A stretch of DNA of 64,000 nucleotides from Chryseobacterium sp. LAM-KRS1 (GTDB taxonomy: Bacteria > Bacteroidota > Bacteroidia > Flavobacteriales > Weeksellaceae), in the NCBI RefSeq assembly GCF_013184525.1, contig NZ_JAAOIZ010000001.1:682001-746000 (forward strand), in the 5' to 3' direction. The first letter of the stretch is position 1; each line of letters begins with the position of its first letter. The notes under the pieces were generated by a model. The model searched no databases. It was not told the DNA's origin and saw nothing but the letters and a program-made list of their open reading frames with translations. Positions 34,950-42,883 of this stretch are shown piece by piece. The position numbers and the translations under genes were made by a program.

Positions 34950-36446
34950 ATGCAAGTATATGAAGCTATTTCTGTCGGATTATACCTGTTGCTGATGATT
35001 GGCATAGGTATTTATTCTTACAGGAAATCAACCAGTAATTCAGAGGAATTTTTAATAGGAGGAAGAAAAATGGGAGCAGCTGTTACCGCGCTATCCGCCG
35101 GGGCTGCCGATATGAGTGGCTGGTTGCTGATGGGAGTTCCCGGGGCCATGTATTTTACCGGGATCTCCAGTGCATGGATCGCGATAGGGCTCACGATAGG
35201 AGCTTATCTCAATTATATTATTGTCGCACCCAGACTCCGGGTATATACAGAGGTTGCCCAGAATTCCATTACACTTCCGGTATTTTTTGAAAACAGATTT
35301 AAAAACAAAAATCACCTTCTCAAAATAACTTCGTCTATTTTTATTCTTGTGTTTTTTACCCTCTATACTTCTGCAGGAATGGTTTCTGGGGGAAAATTAT
35401 TCGAGTCTGCATTCAGGATGGACTATACTGCCGGTTTATTATTAACGAGCTTGGTTGTGGTATTATATACATTTTTAGGAGGATTTCTTGCGGTGAGTTT
35501 AACGGACTTTGTGCAGGGAACAATTATGGTACTGGCGCTTGTCATTGTACCGATTGTCGCTATTTCTGAGATAGGAAGTGTTCAGGAAACTTTTTCATTG
35601 ATCGAAGCAAAAGACCCAAAGTACCTGGACCTGTTTAAGGGAACGACCACGGTGAGTATTGTTTCCCTTCTTGCGTGGGGATTAGGATACTGTGGGCAGC
35701 CACATATCCTGGTTCGTTTTATGGCAATCGATAAGCCGAAAGATCTGATCAAAGCAAGACGGATCGGAATCACATGGATGATCTTTACTGTTGCTGGCGC
35801 TTTAGCAATAGGGTTGGTAGGAATTGCTTATCTGCAAAAGTTTGATGTAAATACCATGATGAAATTTGATGCTTCAAAAACTGAGGCAGAAACTATTTTT
35901 ATTTATTTCTCAAGGATACTATTCCATCCGTTTATTGCCGGATTTTTGCTTACAGCGATTCTCGCAGCAGTAATGAGTACGATTTCGTCTCAGTTGCTGG
36001 TTACTTCGAGCTCATTAACAGAAGACATTTACAAAGCTTTTCTGAATAAAAAAGCAACCTCAAAACAATTACTGATCGCCAGCAGGCTTTCCGTTCTGTT
36101 AGTTGCTGTTGTTGCTATGTTATTATCATTGAATCCAAAGGATAGTATTCTTAATCTTGTGGGAAATGCATGGGCAGGTTTCGGGTCTGCATTCGGTCCT
36201 TTGATTTTACTATCTCTTTTATGGAAAAAGACAACGTGGCAGGGTGGTTTGGCAGGAATGCTGGCCGGAGGTATAACCATCCTATGCTGGGTGTATATTC
36301 AGCATCCACTGAAAGACTGGTATGAAATGATTCCCGGATTTACACTTTCATTCATCACCAATGTTATTATTTCATTGGCTACCTATAAACCTGATCCGGT
36401 TATTGAACGTGAATTTGATGAGGTAAGCCAGATCATTAAGGAATAA
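34950..36446 (+). CDS. putP: Sodium/proline symporter (SSS family, PutP-like)
   Basis: The start MQVYEAIS at 34950 is chosen over the ATG at 34884 because the extra 22 residues are polar and unlike the family. The 498-residue protein has about 13 membrane helices. Family marks are FLIGGRKMGAAVTALSAGAADMSGWLLMGVPG (helix 2, Na+ and substrate region), YTFLGGFLAVSLTDFVQG, and GYCGQPHILVRFMA, all close to PutP. It imports proline with Na+ across the inner membrane. The neighbouring M1 aminopeptidase could supply the substrate. It ends in a clear terminator. Confidence 0.94.
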   Translation: MQVYEAISVGLYLLLMIGIGIYSYRKSTSNSEEFLIGGRKMGAAVTALSAGAADMSGWLLMGVPGAMYFTGISSAWIAIGLTIGAYLNYIIVAPRLRVYTEVAQNSITLPVFFENRFKNKNHLLKITSSIFILVFFTLYTSAGMVSGGKLFESAFRMDYTAGLLLTSLVVVLYTFLGGFLAVSLTDFVQGTIMVLALVIVPIVAISEIGSVQETFSLIEAKDPKYLDLFKGTTTVSIVSLLAWGLGYCGQPHILVRFMAIDKPKDLIKARRIGITWMIFTVAGALAIGLVGIAYLQKFDVNTMMKFDASKTEAETIFIYFSRILFHPFIAGFLLTAILAAVMSTISSQLLVTSSSLTEDIYKAFLNKKATSKQLLIASRLSVLLVAVVAMLLSLNPKDSILNLVGNAWAGFGSAFGPLILLSLLWKKTTWQGGLAGMLAGGITILCWVYIQHPLKDWYEMIPGFTLSFITNVIISLATYKPDPVIEREFDEVSQIIKE

Positions 36447-36477
36447 AATAGAGATGCATTAAGATGCTCATTATACT

Positions 36478-36505
36478 AAAAGCCAACTCTGTAGAGTTGG
36501 CTTTT
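36478..36505. terminator. Hairpin terminator after putP
   Basis: The stem aaagccaactct / agagttggcttt is perfect with a 2-nt core loop and is flanked by A and T runs on both sides. It can work for putP and, on the other strand, for the ferredoxin operon. Confidence 0.82.
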
Positions 36506-36565
36506 TATTTTACATTCAAATCTTTATGTAGGAAATAGCTGTTAAAGATTATGGTTTTGTTAATC

Positions 36566-36913
36566 TCAGGTATGCAAAAACCGCTGACGGCTAAATAAAA
36601 CTTCTTCGCTTTCCCGATGTTCAGGATCATCAACACAACAGTCTACCGGACAAACCGCTTTGCATTGAGGCTCTTCATGGAAACCCTTACATTCTGTACA
36701 TTTTCCCGGGACAATATAATAAACATCATCAGAAATAGCCTGGTTATAGGCATTGGCATCTACTTCCGTACCGTCAGGAAAAATAGTTTTCCCGGAAAGC
36801 TTTGTTTTATCCTGCCAACGCCAGTCGATGGCACCTTCATAAATTGCAGAGTTCGGGCATTCCGGCTCACAGGCTCCACAGTTGATGCACGCATCCGTTA
36901 TTGTTATAGCCAT
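36566..36913 (-). CDS. 2x[4Fe-4S] ferredoxin
   Basis: The 115-residue protein has a first cluster motif C9-x2-C12-x2-C15-x3-C19-P and a second C-x2-C-x8-C-x3-C-P (CTECKGFHEEPQCKAVCP), the insertion pattern of YfhL-like ferredoxins. An extra stretch between the motifs (IFPDGTEVDANAYNQAI) is typical of the Bacteroidota version. It is a cytoplasmic electron carrier. As the last gene of the sod-DUF2480-FMN reductase operon, it may supply electrons to redox repair. Confidence 0.93.
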   Translation of the reverse strand: MAITITDACINCGACEPECPNSAIYEGAIDWRWQDKTKLSGKTIFPDGTEVDANAYNQAISDDVYYIVPGKCTECKGFHEEPQCKAVCPVDCCVDDPEHRESEEVLFSRQRFLHT

Positions 36914-36979
36914 GATATCAATCGTTTAGATTCTTTAATAAAGGTACGGGATTTTATATTATCAATCCCGATGTTTTCT

Positions 36980-37543
36980 TTATACTTTGGAATAAATTAT
37001 TTTTTCTATCCTGTTTGTGGTTGCGATGCTGATCAATCTGTCCAGCTTATCGGAATAAAGGGGAGAGATTTTATTTTCCGCATCAAACAGGGACGTTCTG
37101 ATCATAGGAACACTGTAAGGCAGAGGCCATGCCCGTAACGATTTGGCAATAGAATCCATTGCGTTGATTCCCTGCATGGCCTGTAAACCATCTGCCCAGC
37201 ATACAAGGCCTACTGTCTTATCTGTAAGGTAAGGCTGTTCATTGTCAGCGGTTACCTCAAGCCAGTCCAGGCAGTTTTTCATTACACCCGGAATACTTCC
37301 ATGATAGAGAGGAGCGAGCCAGAAGTGAATATCTGCTCCCAGGAATAATTGGGTCATACGCTCTACAGCCAAAGGTGTTTTGGTAAGGGTAATATCATAA
37401 AGTGGAATACCGGAATCAGCCAGGGCAAATGTTTCATGAATGATGCCCAGCTCTTCAAGTTTGTCCGTAAAATATTTGGAAAGGATCCCTGAAGTGGATT
37501 TTGGTCTTCTCTCCAAAGCGCCGTTGAAGATAATTGCTTTCAT
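36980..37543 (-). CDS. NADPH-dependent FMN reductase
   Basis: The 187-residue flavodoxin-fold protein opens with IIFNGALERRPKSTSGILSKYF (phosphate loop) and has WLAPLYHGSIPGVMKNCLDWL as the second FMN contact, both typical of the FMN_red family (SsuE/ArsH-type). It lies 5 nt downstream of the DUF2480 gene and 66 nt upstream of the ferredoxin gene, inside the superoxide dismutase operon. It probably reduces quinones or supplies reduced flavin under oxidative stress. Confidence 0.88.
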   Translation of the reverse strand: MKAIIFNGALERRPKSTSGILSKYFTDKLEELGIIHETFALADSGIPLYDITLTKTPLAVERMTQLFLGADIHFWLAPLYHGSIPGVMKNCLDWLEVTADNEQPYLTDKTVGLVCWADGLQAMQGINAMDSIAKSLRAWPLPYSVPMIRTSLFDAENKISPLYSDKLDRLISIATTNRIEKIIYSKV

Positions 37544-37548
37544 TTTAT

Positions 37549-38049
37549 TTAATTTTTTAATATGACTTTAGGAAGGCCTACTTCACCATACATCAGACTT
37601 TTGACAAATGGTTTCATAAGCTGGGTGATTAAAAGATAAAGAGCAGGAGAAGTTTCGGATCTTGCTTTAACAACAATTTTAAGATCCTTATACTGCTCCG
37701 GTTCTACATTTTGAAGTTCTTTTTTCCAAAGATCCAGAAGGATCTCTTCTGAACTGCATATATCTATATAAACAGAATACCCGGATAATTTATCCATCAG
37801 TAACATATATGCCCACGGTGGAATGATGGCCTCTGTAGAGCAGATAACAGCGACGGCTTTTCCAGTGTACACCGAGAAATCAATAGATGACAGGGACTCT
37901 TTAAATTCTTTTTCTTTGAGGATCATTCCCATGAAGAGATGATCCTTAAGATCAAACTCAACAATCTCTATAGTGGGTTTATAATCCCAAAGATCAAATG
38001 GAATGATTCCCGAAGCCTCAGCTTTATTAATAAAAATATTCTGTTTCAT
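37549..38049 (-). CDS. DUF2480 family protein
   Basis: The start MKQNIFINKAEASGIIPFDL at 38049 is preferred over 38109 because the longer form overlaps the end of the sod gene and family proteins begin at this segment. The 166-residue protein contains IEIVEFDLKDHLFMGMILKEKEFKESL and AVAVICSTEAIIPPWAYMLL, the core of DUF2480 proteins found widely in Bacteroidota. No biochemical function is known. Location between superoxide dismutase and FMN reductase suggests a redox or Fe-S link. Confidence 0.85.
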   Translation of the reverse strand: MKQNIFINKAEASGIIPFDLWDYKPTIEIVEFDLKDHLFMGMILKEKEFKESLSSIDFSVYTGKAVAVICSTEAIIPPWAYMLLMDKLSGYSVYIDICSSEEILLDLWKKELQNVEPEQYKDLKIVVKARSETSPALYLLITQLMKPFVKSLMYGEVGLPKVILKN

Positions 38050-38080
38050 AAGTAGGCAATCTGTTCTGTTCTGAGGAATG

Positions 38081-38707
38081 TTATTTGATTTTTGAGAGAG
38101 TTTCTTCATATTTTTTCTCTACTGATGCCCAGTCAAGAACAGCCCAGAATGCATCCAGATAATCTGCTCTTTTATTTTGGTAGGCTAAATAATAAGCATG
38201 CTCCCAAACATCTATTCCCAATATTGGAAACCCTCTGTTGGCAGATTGAATATCCATCATAGGATTGTCCTGATTAGGGGTTGAGCTTAAGGCAATAGAA
38301 CCATTGAATTTTACATAGAGCCAAACCCATCCCGACCCAAATTGTCCCAGACCTGCTTTTTTTATCTCAGTTTTAAGGGTATCAAGGTTTCCAAAAGTGG
38401 AGTCGATTACCTCTGCAAGTTTTCCCTCAGGAAGAAGTTTAGGTTCAGGAGAGAGGATTTCCCAAAATAAAGAATGGTTAAAATGTCCACCGCCGTTATT
38501 TCTTACAGCAGGGCTGTACTCACTGATCCTCTGTAGAAGAGAATCCAGATCAGTCTCTTTTTCTTCGGCCTGTTCTAAGGCAGCATTTAGATTATCAACG
38601 TATGCCTGATGATGTTTTTGATGATGAATAGTCATTGTTGCTTTATCAATAAAAGGCTCTAATGCATCGTAAGCATACGGCAGCTGGGGTAGGGTAAATG
38701 CGTTCAT
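38081..38707 (-). CDS. sodB: Fe/Mn superoxide dismutase
   Basis: The 208-residue protein has all four metal ligands: His28 (MTIHHQKHH), His78 (HFNHSLFW), Asp166 and His170 (GIDVWEHAYYLAY). The opening FTLPQLPYAYDALEPFID is textbook. It has no signal peptide, so it is cytoplasmic and converts superoxide to peroxide and oxygen. Which metal it prefers cannot be settled from sequence. It leads a four-gene operon whose promoter (-7 TACCTTTG) overlaps a palindromic operator matching the SufR consensus. The SufR-like regulator is divergent. Confidence 0.95.
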   Translation of the reverse strand: MNAFTLPQLPYAYDALEPFIDKATMTIHHQKHHQAYVDNLNAALEQAEEKETDLDSLLQRISEYSPAVRNNGGGHFNHSLFWEILSPEPKLLPEGKLAEVIDSTFGNLDTLKTEIKKAGLGQFGSGWVWLYVKFNGSIALSSTPNQDNPMMDIQSANRGFPILGIDVWEHAYYLAYQNKRADYLDAFWAVLDWASVEKKYEETLSKIK

Positions 38708-38733
38708 TACTTTGATTTTTTATTAATGTGTTT

Positions 38734-38741
38734 CAAAGGTA
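38734..38741 (-). promoter_or_regulatory. -7 element of the sod promoter (with -33 TTG)
   Basis: On the minus strand this reads TACCTTTG, an exact TAnnTTTG match 27 nt before the sod ATG. A TTG at 38761-38763 sits 19 nt upstream, the right spacing for a -33 element, and lies inside the operator arm. Confidence 0.7.
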
Positions 38742-38752
38742 AACATTTATTT

Positions 38753-38782
38753 CAATTAAACAACTTTTATGTTGTTTAATTG
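38753..38782. promoter_or_regulatory. SufR-type operator (CAAC-N6-GTTG palindrome) over the sod promoter
   Basis: caattaaacaac (38753-38764) and gttgtttaattg (38771-38782) are exact reverse complements around a 6-nt spacer. The core CAAC-N6-GTTG is the site known for cyanobacterial SufR. It covers the sod -33 element, so binding should repress sod. Confidence 0.78.
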
Positions 38783-38857
38783 GTGATCCTATTGAGTCCT
38801 CCCATATATTATAAATGACTGATTTGTCGTTATAAAGCCGATATAATAGAAAATGAC

Positions 38858-38865
38858 TATCTTTG
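38858..38865 (+). promoter_or_regulatory. -7 promoter element of the SufR-like gene
   Basis: TATCTTTG matches TAnnTTTG exactly and lies 33 nt before the ATG at 38899. No strong -33 motif was seen. Confidence 0.5.
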
Positions 38866-38880
38866 TTGTAAGAAATAAAA

Positions 38881-38894
38881 CAACCTATATATTG
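38881..38894. promoter_or_regulatory. Second SufR-type half-perfect site before the regulator gene
   Basis: CAAC-N6-ATTG differs from the CAAC-N6-GTTG consensus by one base and lies between the -7 element and the regulator start, the place expected for autorepression. Confidence 0.5.
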
Positions 38895-38898
38895 CCAA

Positions 38899-39519
38899 AT
38901 GAAAAAACCGGCAGCAGATCGTATTCTGATGTTTTTAAAGATGAGAGGGGAAGCTACTTCGCTTTTGATCTCTGAAGAACTCTCCATAACAAAGGAAGGG
39001 GCGAGAAAGCACTTGCTAAATCTTGTTAAAGAAGGACTTATTGAGTCTGTTATCAGGAGTGAAGGAGTGGGGCGTCCTTCCACTTATTATATCCTTACCC
39101 GAAGGGGGCTTTCACAATTCCCGGATACCCACGCTGACGTTACCGTACAGCTTCTGAAGTCTGTAAAAGACCTATTGGGAGATAATGCACTGGATTTATT
39201 GATCAATGACAGGGAAAAAACGACGTATCAGAGGTACGAGAAAGCGCTTACCAAAGCAAAATCGTTGGAAGACCGACTGGAAATTCTATCAAAAATAAGG
39301 AATGACGAAGGATATATGGCAGAATGGACAAAGGAAGGAGCTGATTATTTTTTAATAGAAAACCATTGTCCGATCTGTGCAGCTGCAAGTGAATGCCAGG
39401 GGTTTTGCCGGGCAGAATTATCCAATTTTCAGAACCTGATAGGTTTGGATTATAAAGTAGAAAGGGTAAAGCATATCCTGTCCGGAGCTCAGAGATGTGT
39501 GTATAAGATCAGTGTATAA
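38899..39519 (+). CDS. SufR-like iron-sulfur transcriptional regulator
   Basis: The 206-residue protein has an N-terminal winged helix (ILMFLKMRGEATSLLISEELSITKEGARKHLLNLVKEGLI, about 9-48). Its C-terminal half carries the Cys set C157-x2-C160, C166, C170 (CPICAAASECQGFC) and C200 in the conserved GAQRCVYKI end. The fold and ending match SufR, which senses Fe-S state and represses suf genes. The third conserved Cys of cyanobacterial SufR appears to be missing, while C160 and C166 are extra, so cluster ligation may differ. Divergent from sod, it probably represses that operon when its cluster is intact and releases it on oxidation. Confidence 0.85.
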   Translation: MKKPAADRILMFLKMRGEATSLLISEELSITKEGARKHLLNLVKEGLIESVIRSEGVGRPSTYYILTRRGLSQFPDTHADVTVQLLKSVKDLLGDNALDLLINDREKTTYQRYEKALTKAKSLEDRLEILSKIRNDEGYMAEWTKEGADYFLIENHCPICAAASECQGFCRAELSNFQNLIGLDYKVERVKHILSGAQRCVYKISV

Positions 39520-39571
39520 TAGCCTGATCGGAGGAGAGGATAAGGGCAATATGCAATTAAGAAAAATATCT

Positions 39572-40078
39572 TTATTCTATTTTCACACTCATTTCCTGTA
39601 CTTCTTCTGCCGAAAAGCCATAAATCTGAGGTGTTTTTACATCCAACAGGTTCAGGTAAATATAAAGTTCGCCTCTGTGGTGGATTTCATGTTCCAGCAT
39701 TGCCCGCAGCCATTTCCATATTGTAATTTCCTGATTCGCGGGAGTAAGACACTTCTTATACAGGTCTTCATCCGATAGCCGGCTTATAATATCGATAGTC
39801 TGCCGGTGCATTTCATTAAAATATTTCAGGATGTTGTCATAACCATCTGCCAGCTCTTTTCCGCAGCCCTGATAAGCACTCCTTCTTCCTGCAATGGTTT
39901 CTCCGTACATATAACGTTCAATGGCTGCAATATGCCTGATCTGGTCGCCTACGGTAAACTTTCCCGGTTTATATGAAAAATCAAGGTGTTCCGGCTGGAT
40001 AACTTCCAGCAGCCGAAGGGTTCGGGACCGTACTTTTTCGTAATAATCAATAAATGACTGTGCTGATCTTATCTCCAT
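39572..40078 (-). CDS. DinB-family metal-binding protein
   Basis: The 168-residue helical protein is of the DinB/YfiT four-helix-bundle family. The three likely metal His residues are in QIRHIAAIE (first) and LEHEIHHRGELYIYL (the HxxxH pair). Some relatives are bacillithiol-dependent transferases. No function can be fixed here. It is transcribed toward the SufR-like gene and stands alone. Confidence 0.88.
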   Translation of the reverse strand: MEIRSAQSFIDYYEKVRSRTLRLLEVIQPEHLDFSYKPGKFTVGDQIRHIAAIERYMYGETIAGRRSAYQGCGKELADGYDNILKYFNEMHRQTIDIISRLSDEDLYKKCLTPANQEITIWKWLRAMLEHEIHHRGELYIYLNLLDVKTPQIYGFSAEEVQEMSVKIE

Positions 40079-40616
40079 CGTATTAATTTTATTTCTGTCA
40101 GTTTAAACTTAAAAGATGTCTTTATAGGTCCAAACATTTTGTGAATATATGAAAATCTGAATTTACTGTTTTTATGATCTTTTAAGGCTGATCAAAAACA
40201 GAAGTACTTAACATAATAAAAAAAGTCTACTATTTTAGTAGACTAATTGAAAGTATATTTTATATTTGCAGCCATATTCAGATAATAAATTTACAAAATT
40301 GATGTTATGTGTTTAATTTATTCAACTTATTCTTATGTAATGTATAAATCATTTATAAGCCGGAAGAAGGGAAATTTTTTATTGAATATTAATTGCAACT
40401 TTGTTGCTTTTTAAAAATTTTTTATTATTATTGCAATTAAATTGCATTAATAAAACGTGATCCTTTCAAAAAAAATAAATAATTCATGGATTATTAGAAA
40501 ATAAAGGATAATAATTAAATGCAGGATGGATTTTGGTGAAGTGCTTTTCTGAGCTGTAAAAGATGCTCTTTTTGGATTGATTTTTAACTTAAAAAACATA
40601 TTTAAATTTACCACTA
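40079..40616. other. Long intergenic region with palindromes
   Basis: About 540 bases hold no supported gene. It contains a 9-bp hairpin at 40224-40244, an exact -7-like TATATTTG at 40261-40268 and a 15-nt palindrome at 40432-40446. It probably includes the subtilase promoter and a long leader. Confidence 0.5.
40432..40446. promoter_or_regulatory. 15-nt palindrome upstream of the subtilase gene
   Basis: tgcaatt-a-aattgca is perfectly symmetric, and attgcaa appears again about 40 bases upstream. It could be an operator. No cognate regulator is adjacent. Confidence 0.4.
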
Positions 40617-42752
40617 ATGAAAAAACAATTACTTGTAATCAGCACCCTGATGGTTAGTCTTGCGAGTGCTCAATCCAATGATATCTTACAAAAAGAATTC
40701 GAAAAGCAAAACAGAGAAAACAACGACAGGTTTGATTCATATGTAGCCAAACAATATGGTTCCGCTAAAGGAGCAGCCAATCAAAAGGAAATTGAAGAGC
40801 AAAGAAGCAATCTGGCAGGATTTCTACCTGATGGAAAGCCTTACTTCTACAAACAGCAGGATATAAGACAAGTTCAGAATGCCAATGCTGACGCTCTGAA
40901 CACAGCGGGTAGTGTAGCGGGACTTACCAATGCATACAAAGGAGAGAATATTAAATTTACGGTCTTTGACGGAGGAAGGGTTTATGTTGCTCATCCCGCA
41001 TTTGACAATGCAGTTGGTAGAATTACCAATAGAGAAGCTTCAACTCAGATCTACAGTGCACATTCAACAGGAGTTGCCGGATTTATAGGAAGCAGGGCAT
41101 TAACCATTTCAGGAACTTTAAATGGTGCGGCAGTTACTGGAAATATCCAGGGAGTTGCGGTAAATTCAACCATAGATTCATATAGATTTGCTCAAACAGT
41201 ACTACCGGGAAATACAGCGGCAAGTAATGTATTTCAAAAAATATTAATTGCACAGCCTAAAATATCCAATCATTCTTACGGGGTTAATCCAGGTTGGGAT
41301 GTAGTAAAAGATGCTAACGGAAGCAATGTCTGGCTATGGAATGGTGCTTATGATAGTCCTGATACCTCTTTTGATACTCAGGGATCTTATTTATCCAATG
41401 ATCAGAATTATGATCAGATCGTATACAGTAATCCTTCTTATATTATAGTAAAATCAGCAGGGAATTCTTTCGGATATGGCCCTACAATGCCAGGAACCAC
41501 AACATTTCCAAAGTATTACAGAGACAGCAATGGTAATCTGGTTCAGTTTGCTTCTACAGATACTTTACCTGCAAATAATTGTGCACAAGGCTATGACTGT
41601 ATAGGTCAGGGCTCATTAGCCAAAAATATTATTGTGGTAGGCGCTACAGATGTGATCTCTACGAATAACTTTAAATATTCTGTTCCTTCGGATGTGGTGC
41701 ATTCTGATTACAGCAGTGCAGGACCAAGAGATGACGGTGGAATAAAACCGGATATCACAACCACGGGTACAAATGTGTTTTCAGCTTCTACAGCAGAAGA
41801 TACTACGGGAAGTGTGAAATATGATTATGGAAGTGGAACATCTTATTCCGCCCCGGTGGTAACCGGAGTAATCGGTTTATGGTCCCAGATTTACAAAGAT
41901 CTATTTTCTGATCAGCTTCTTAATGCTGCCAGTGCTAAAACTTTAATGGTTCATTCTGCTTCTGAAGCAGGTAATGTAGGTCCTGATCCATGGTTTGGCT
42001 GGGGATATATCAATGCAAAAAAAGGCGCTGAGCTATTGGTTGGAAAAGCAAACAATACTGTAGTTTTCAATAATGAAACTCTCAATAACGGTGTTGCCAA
42101 CACAAAAGTGATAAAAGCATCAGGAACTGAACCTCTAAAAGTAACCATATCCTGGATTGATCCTGCTTACAATGTTCCTGCGAACCTAACCTGGGGACAA
42201 GTTTATAACAACAGAAGCTCGAGATTGGTGAATGATCTGGATCTGAGAATCATTGATACGACGAATAATACGGTTTATACTCCATGGAAACTTGATGCTG
42301 CTAGTCCTATGACCCCGGCAACCAAAGGAGATAACACGGTGGATAACGTGGAACAGGTAGTCATTGATGCTCCGGTTGCAGGTAGAAATTACAGGATAGA
42401 AATCACAAATAAAGGGAATCTGGTGAACAGTGCCGGAGCAGGGGCCCCTCAGGATTATTCGATTATTGTTACAGGCTACAGTGAACAAGTTCTCGCAACA
42501 AGTGAGAGAGGAATTGCAAAAACCGAAAGTTTAATCATTGCTCCTACCATTACCAAAGATGTGGTTAAAGTACTGAAAGCACCTAAAAACTCAACCTTCA
42601 ATGTGTATGATCTTTCAGGTAAAAAGATACAAAGCGGAACGATAAACACCAACGAAGCGAGTGTAGATTTGTCTTCGAATGCCAATGGTATTTACATTAT
42701 TGAGGTAAAAACAGATAAAGAAACGATCTCTAAAAAAATTATTAAAGAATAA
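40617..42752 (+). CDS. S8-family (subtilisin-like) serine peptidase with T9SS sorting domain
   Basis: The 711-residue protein has a signal peptide (to about 18, LASAQ) and a long N-terminal stretch. The S8 catalytic set is Asp118 (VFDGGR), His149 (AHSTGVAGFIGS), the oxyanion Asn283 (SAGNS) and Ser409 (GTSYSAPVVTG). A beta-sandwich P-domain-like region (about 490-620) precedes a C-terminal T9SS type-A sorting domain (NVYDLSGKKIQSGTI ... GIYIIEVKTDKETISKKIIKE). The enzyme is therefore exported across both membranes and either secreted or anchored on the cell surface, where it degrades protein. Confidence 0.94.
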   Translation: MKKQLLVISTLMVSLASAQSNDILQKEFEKQNRENNDRFDSYVAKQYGSAKGAANQKEIEEQRSNLAGFLPDGKPYFYKQQDIRQVQNANADALNTAGSVAGLTNAYKGENIKFTVFDGGRVYVAHPAFDNAVGRITNREASTQIYSAHSTGVAGFIGSRALTISGTLNGAAVTGNIQGVAVNSTIDSYRFAQTVLPGNTAASNVFQKILIAQPKISNHSYGVNPGWDVVKDANGSNVWLWNGAYDSPDTSFDTQGSYLSNDQNYDQIVYSNPSYIIVKSAGNSFGYGPTMPGTTTFPKYYRDSNGNLVQFASTDTLPANNCAQGYDCIGQGSLAKNIIVVGATDVISTNNFKYSVPSDVVHSDYSSAGPRDDGGIKPDITTTGTNVFSASTAEDTTGSVKYDYGSGTSYSAPVVTGVIGLWSQIYKDLFSDQLLNAASAKTLMVHSASEAGNVGPDPWFGWGYINAKKGAELLVGKANNTVVFNNETLNNGVANTKVIKASGTEPLKVTISWIDPAYNVPANLTWGQVYNNRSSRLVNDLDLRIIDTTNNTVYTPWKLDAASPMTPATKGDNTVDNVEQVVIDAPVAGRNYRIEITNKGNLVNSAGAGAPQDYSIIVTGYSEQVLATSERGIAKTESLIIAPTITKDVVKVLKAPKNSTFNVYDLSGKKIQSGTINTNEASVDLSSNANGIYIIEVKTDKETISKKIIKE

Positions 42753-42785
42753 GCCGTAATTCTTTCTACTATTTTTTGTAATTAA

Positions 42786-42839
42786 AGGCACCGGTTATGA
42801 TTTGACTTTTATAAAATCATATTCCGGTGCCTTTTTTTG
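42786..42839 (+). terminator. Rho-independent terminator after the subtilase gene
   Basis: aggcaccgg and ccggtgcct form a 9-bp perfect stem, extended inward by ttatgattt/aaatcat pairs, and are followed by a run of seven T. Confidence 0.85.
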
Positions 42840-42883
42840 TAATATATTGCAGGTTTATATTGTCTTATCACAAATGCCTCGAA

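Noticed and set aside
37549..38109. Longer DUF2480 frame starting at 38109
   Set aside because: It overlaps the end of sod by 29 bases; family sequence begins at the Met at 38049.
40224..40244. Hairpin agtctacta/tagtagact as a terminator
   Set aside because: A run of A precedes it, but no gene ends here on either strand; DinB is transcribed away from it. Its role is unclear.
42827..42883. Upstream start for the beta-lactamase-fold gene
   Set aside because: It lies inside the subtilase terminator; ATG 42884 opens directly on a signal peptide.
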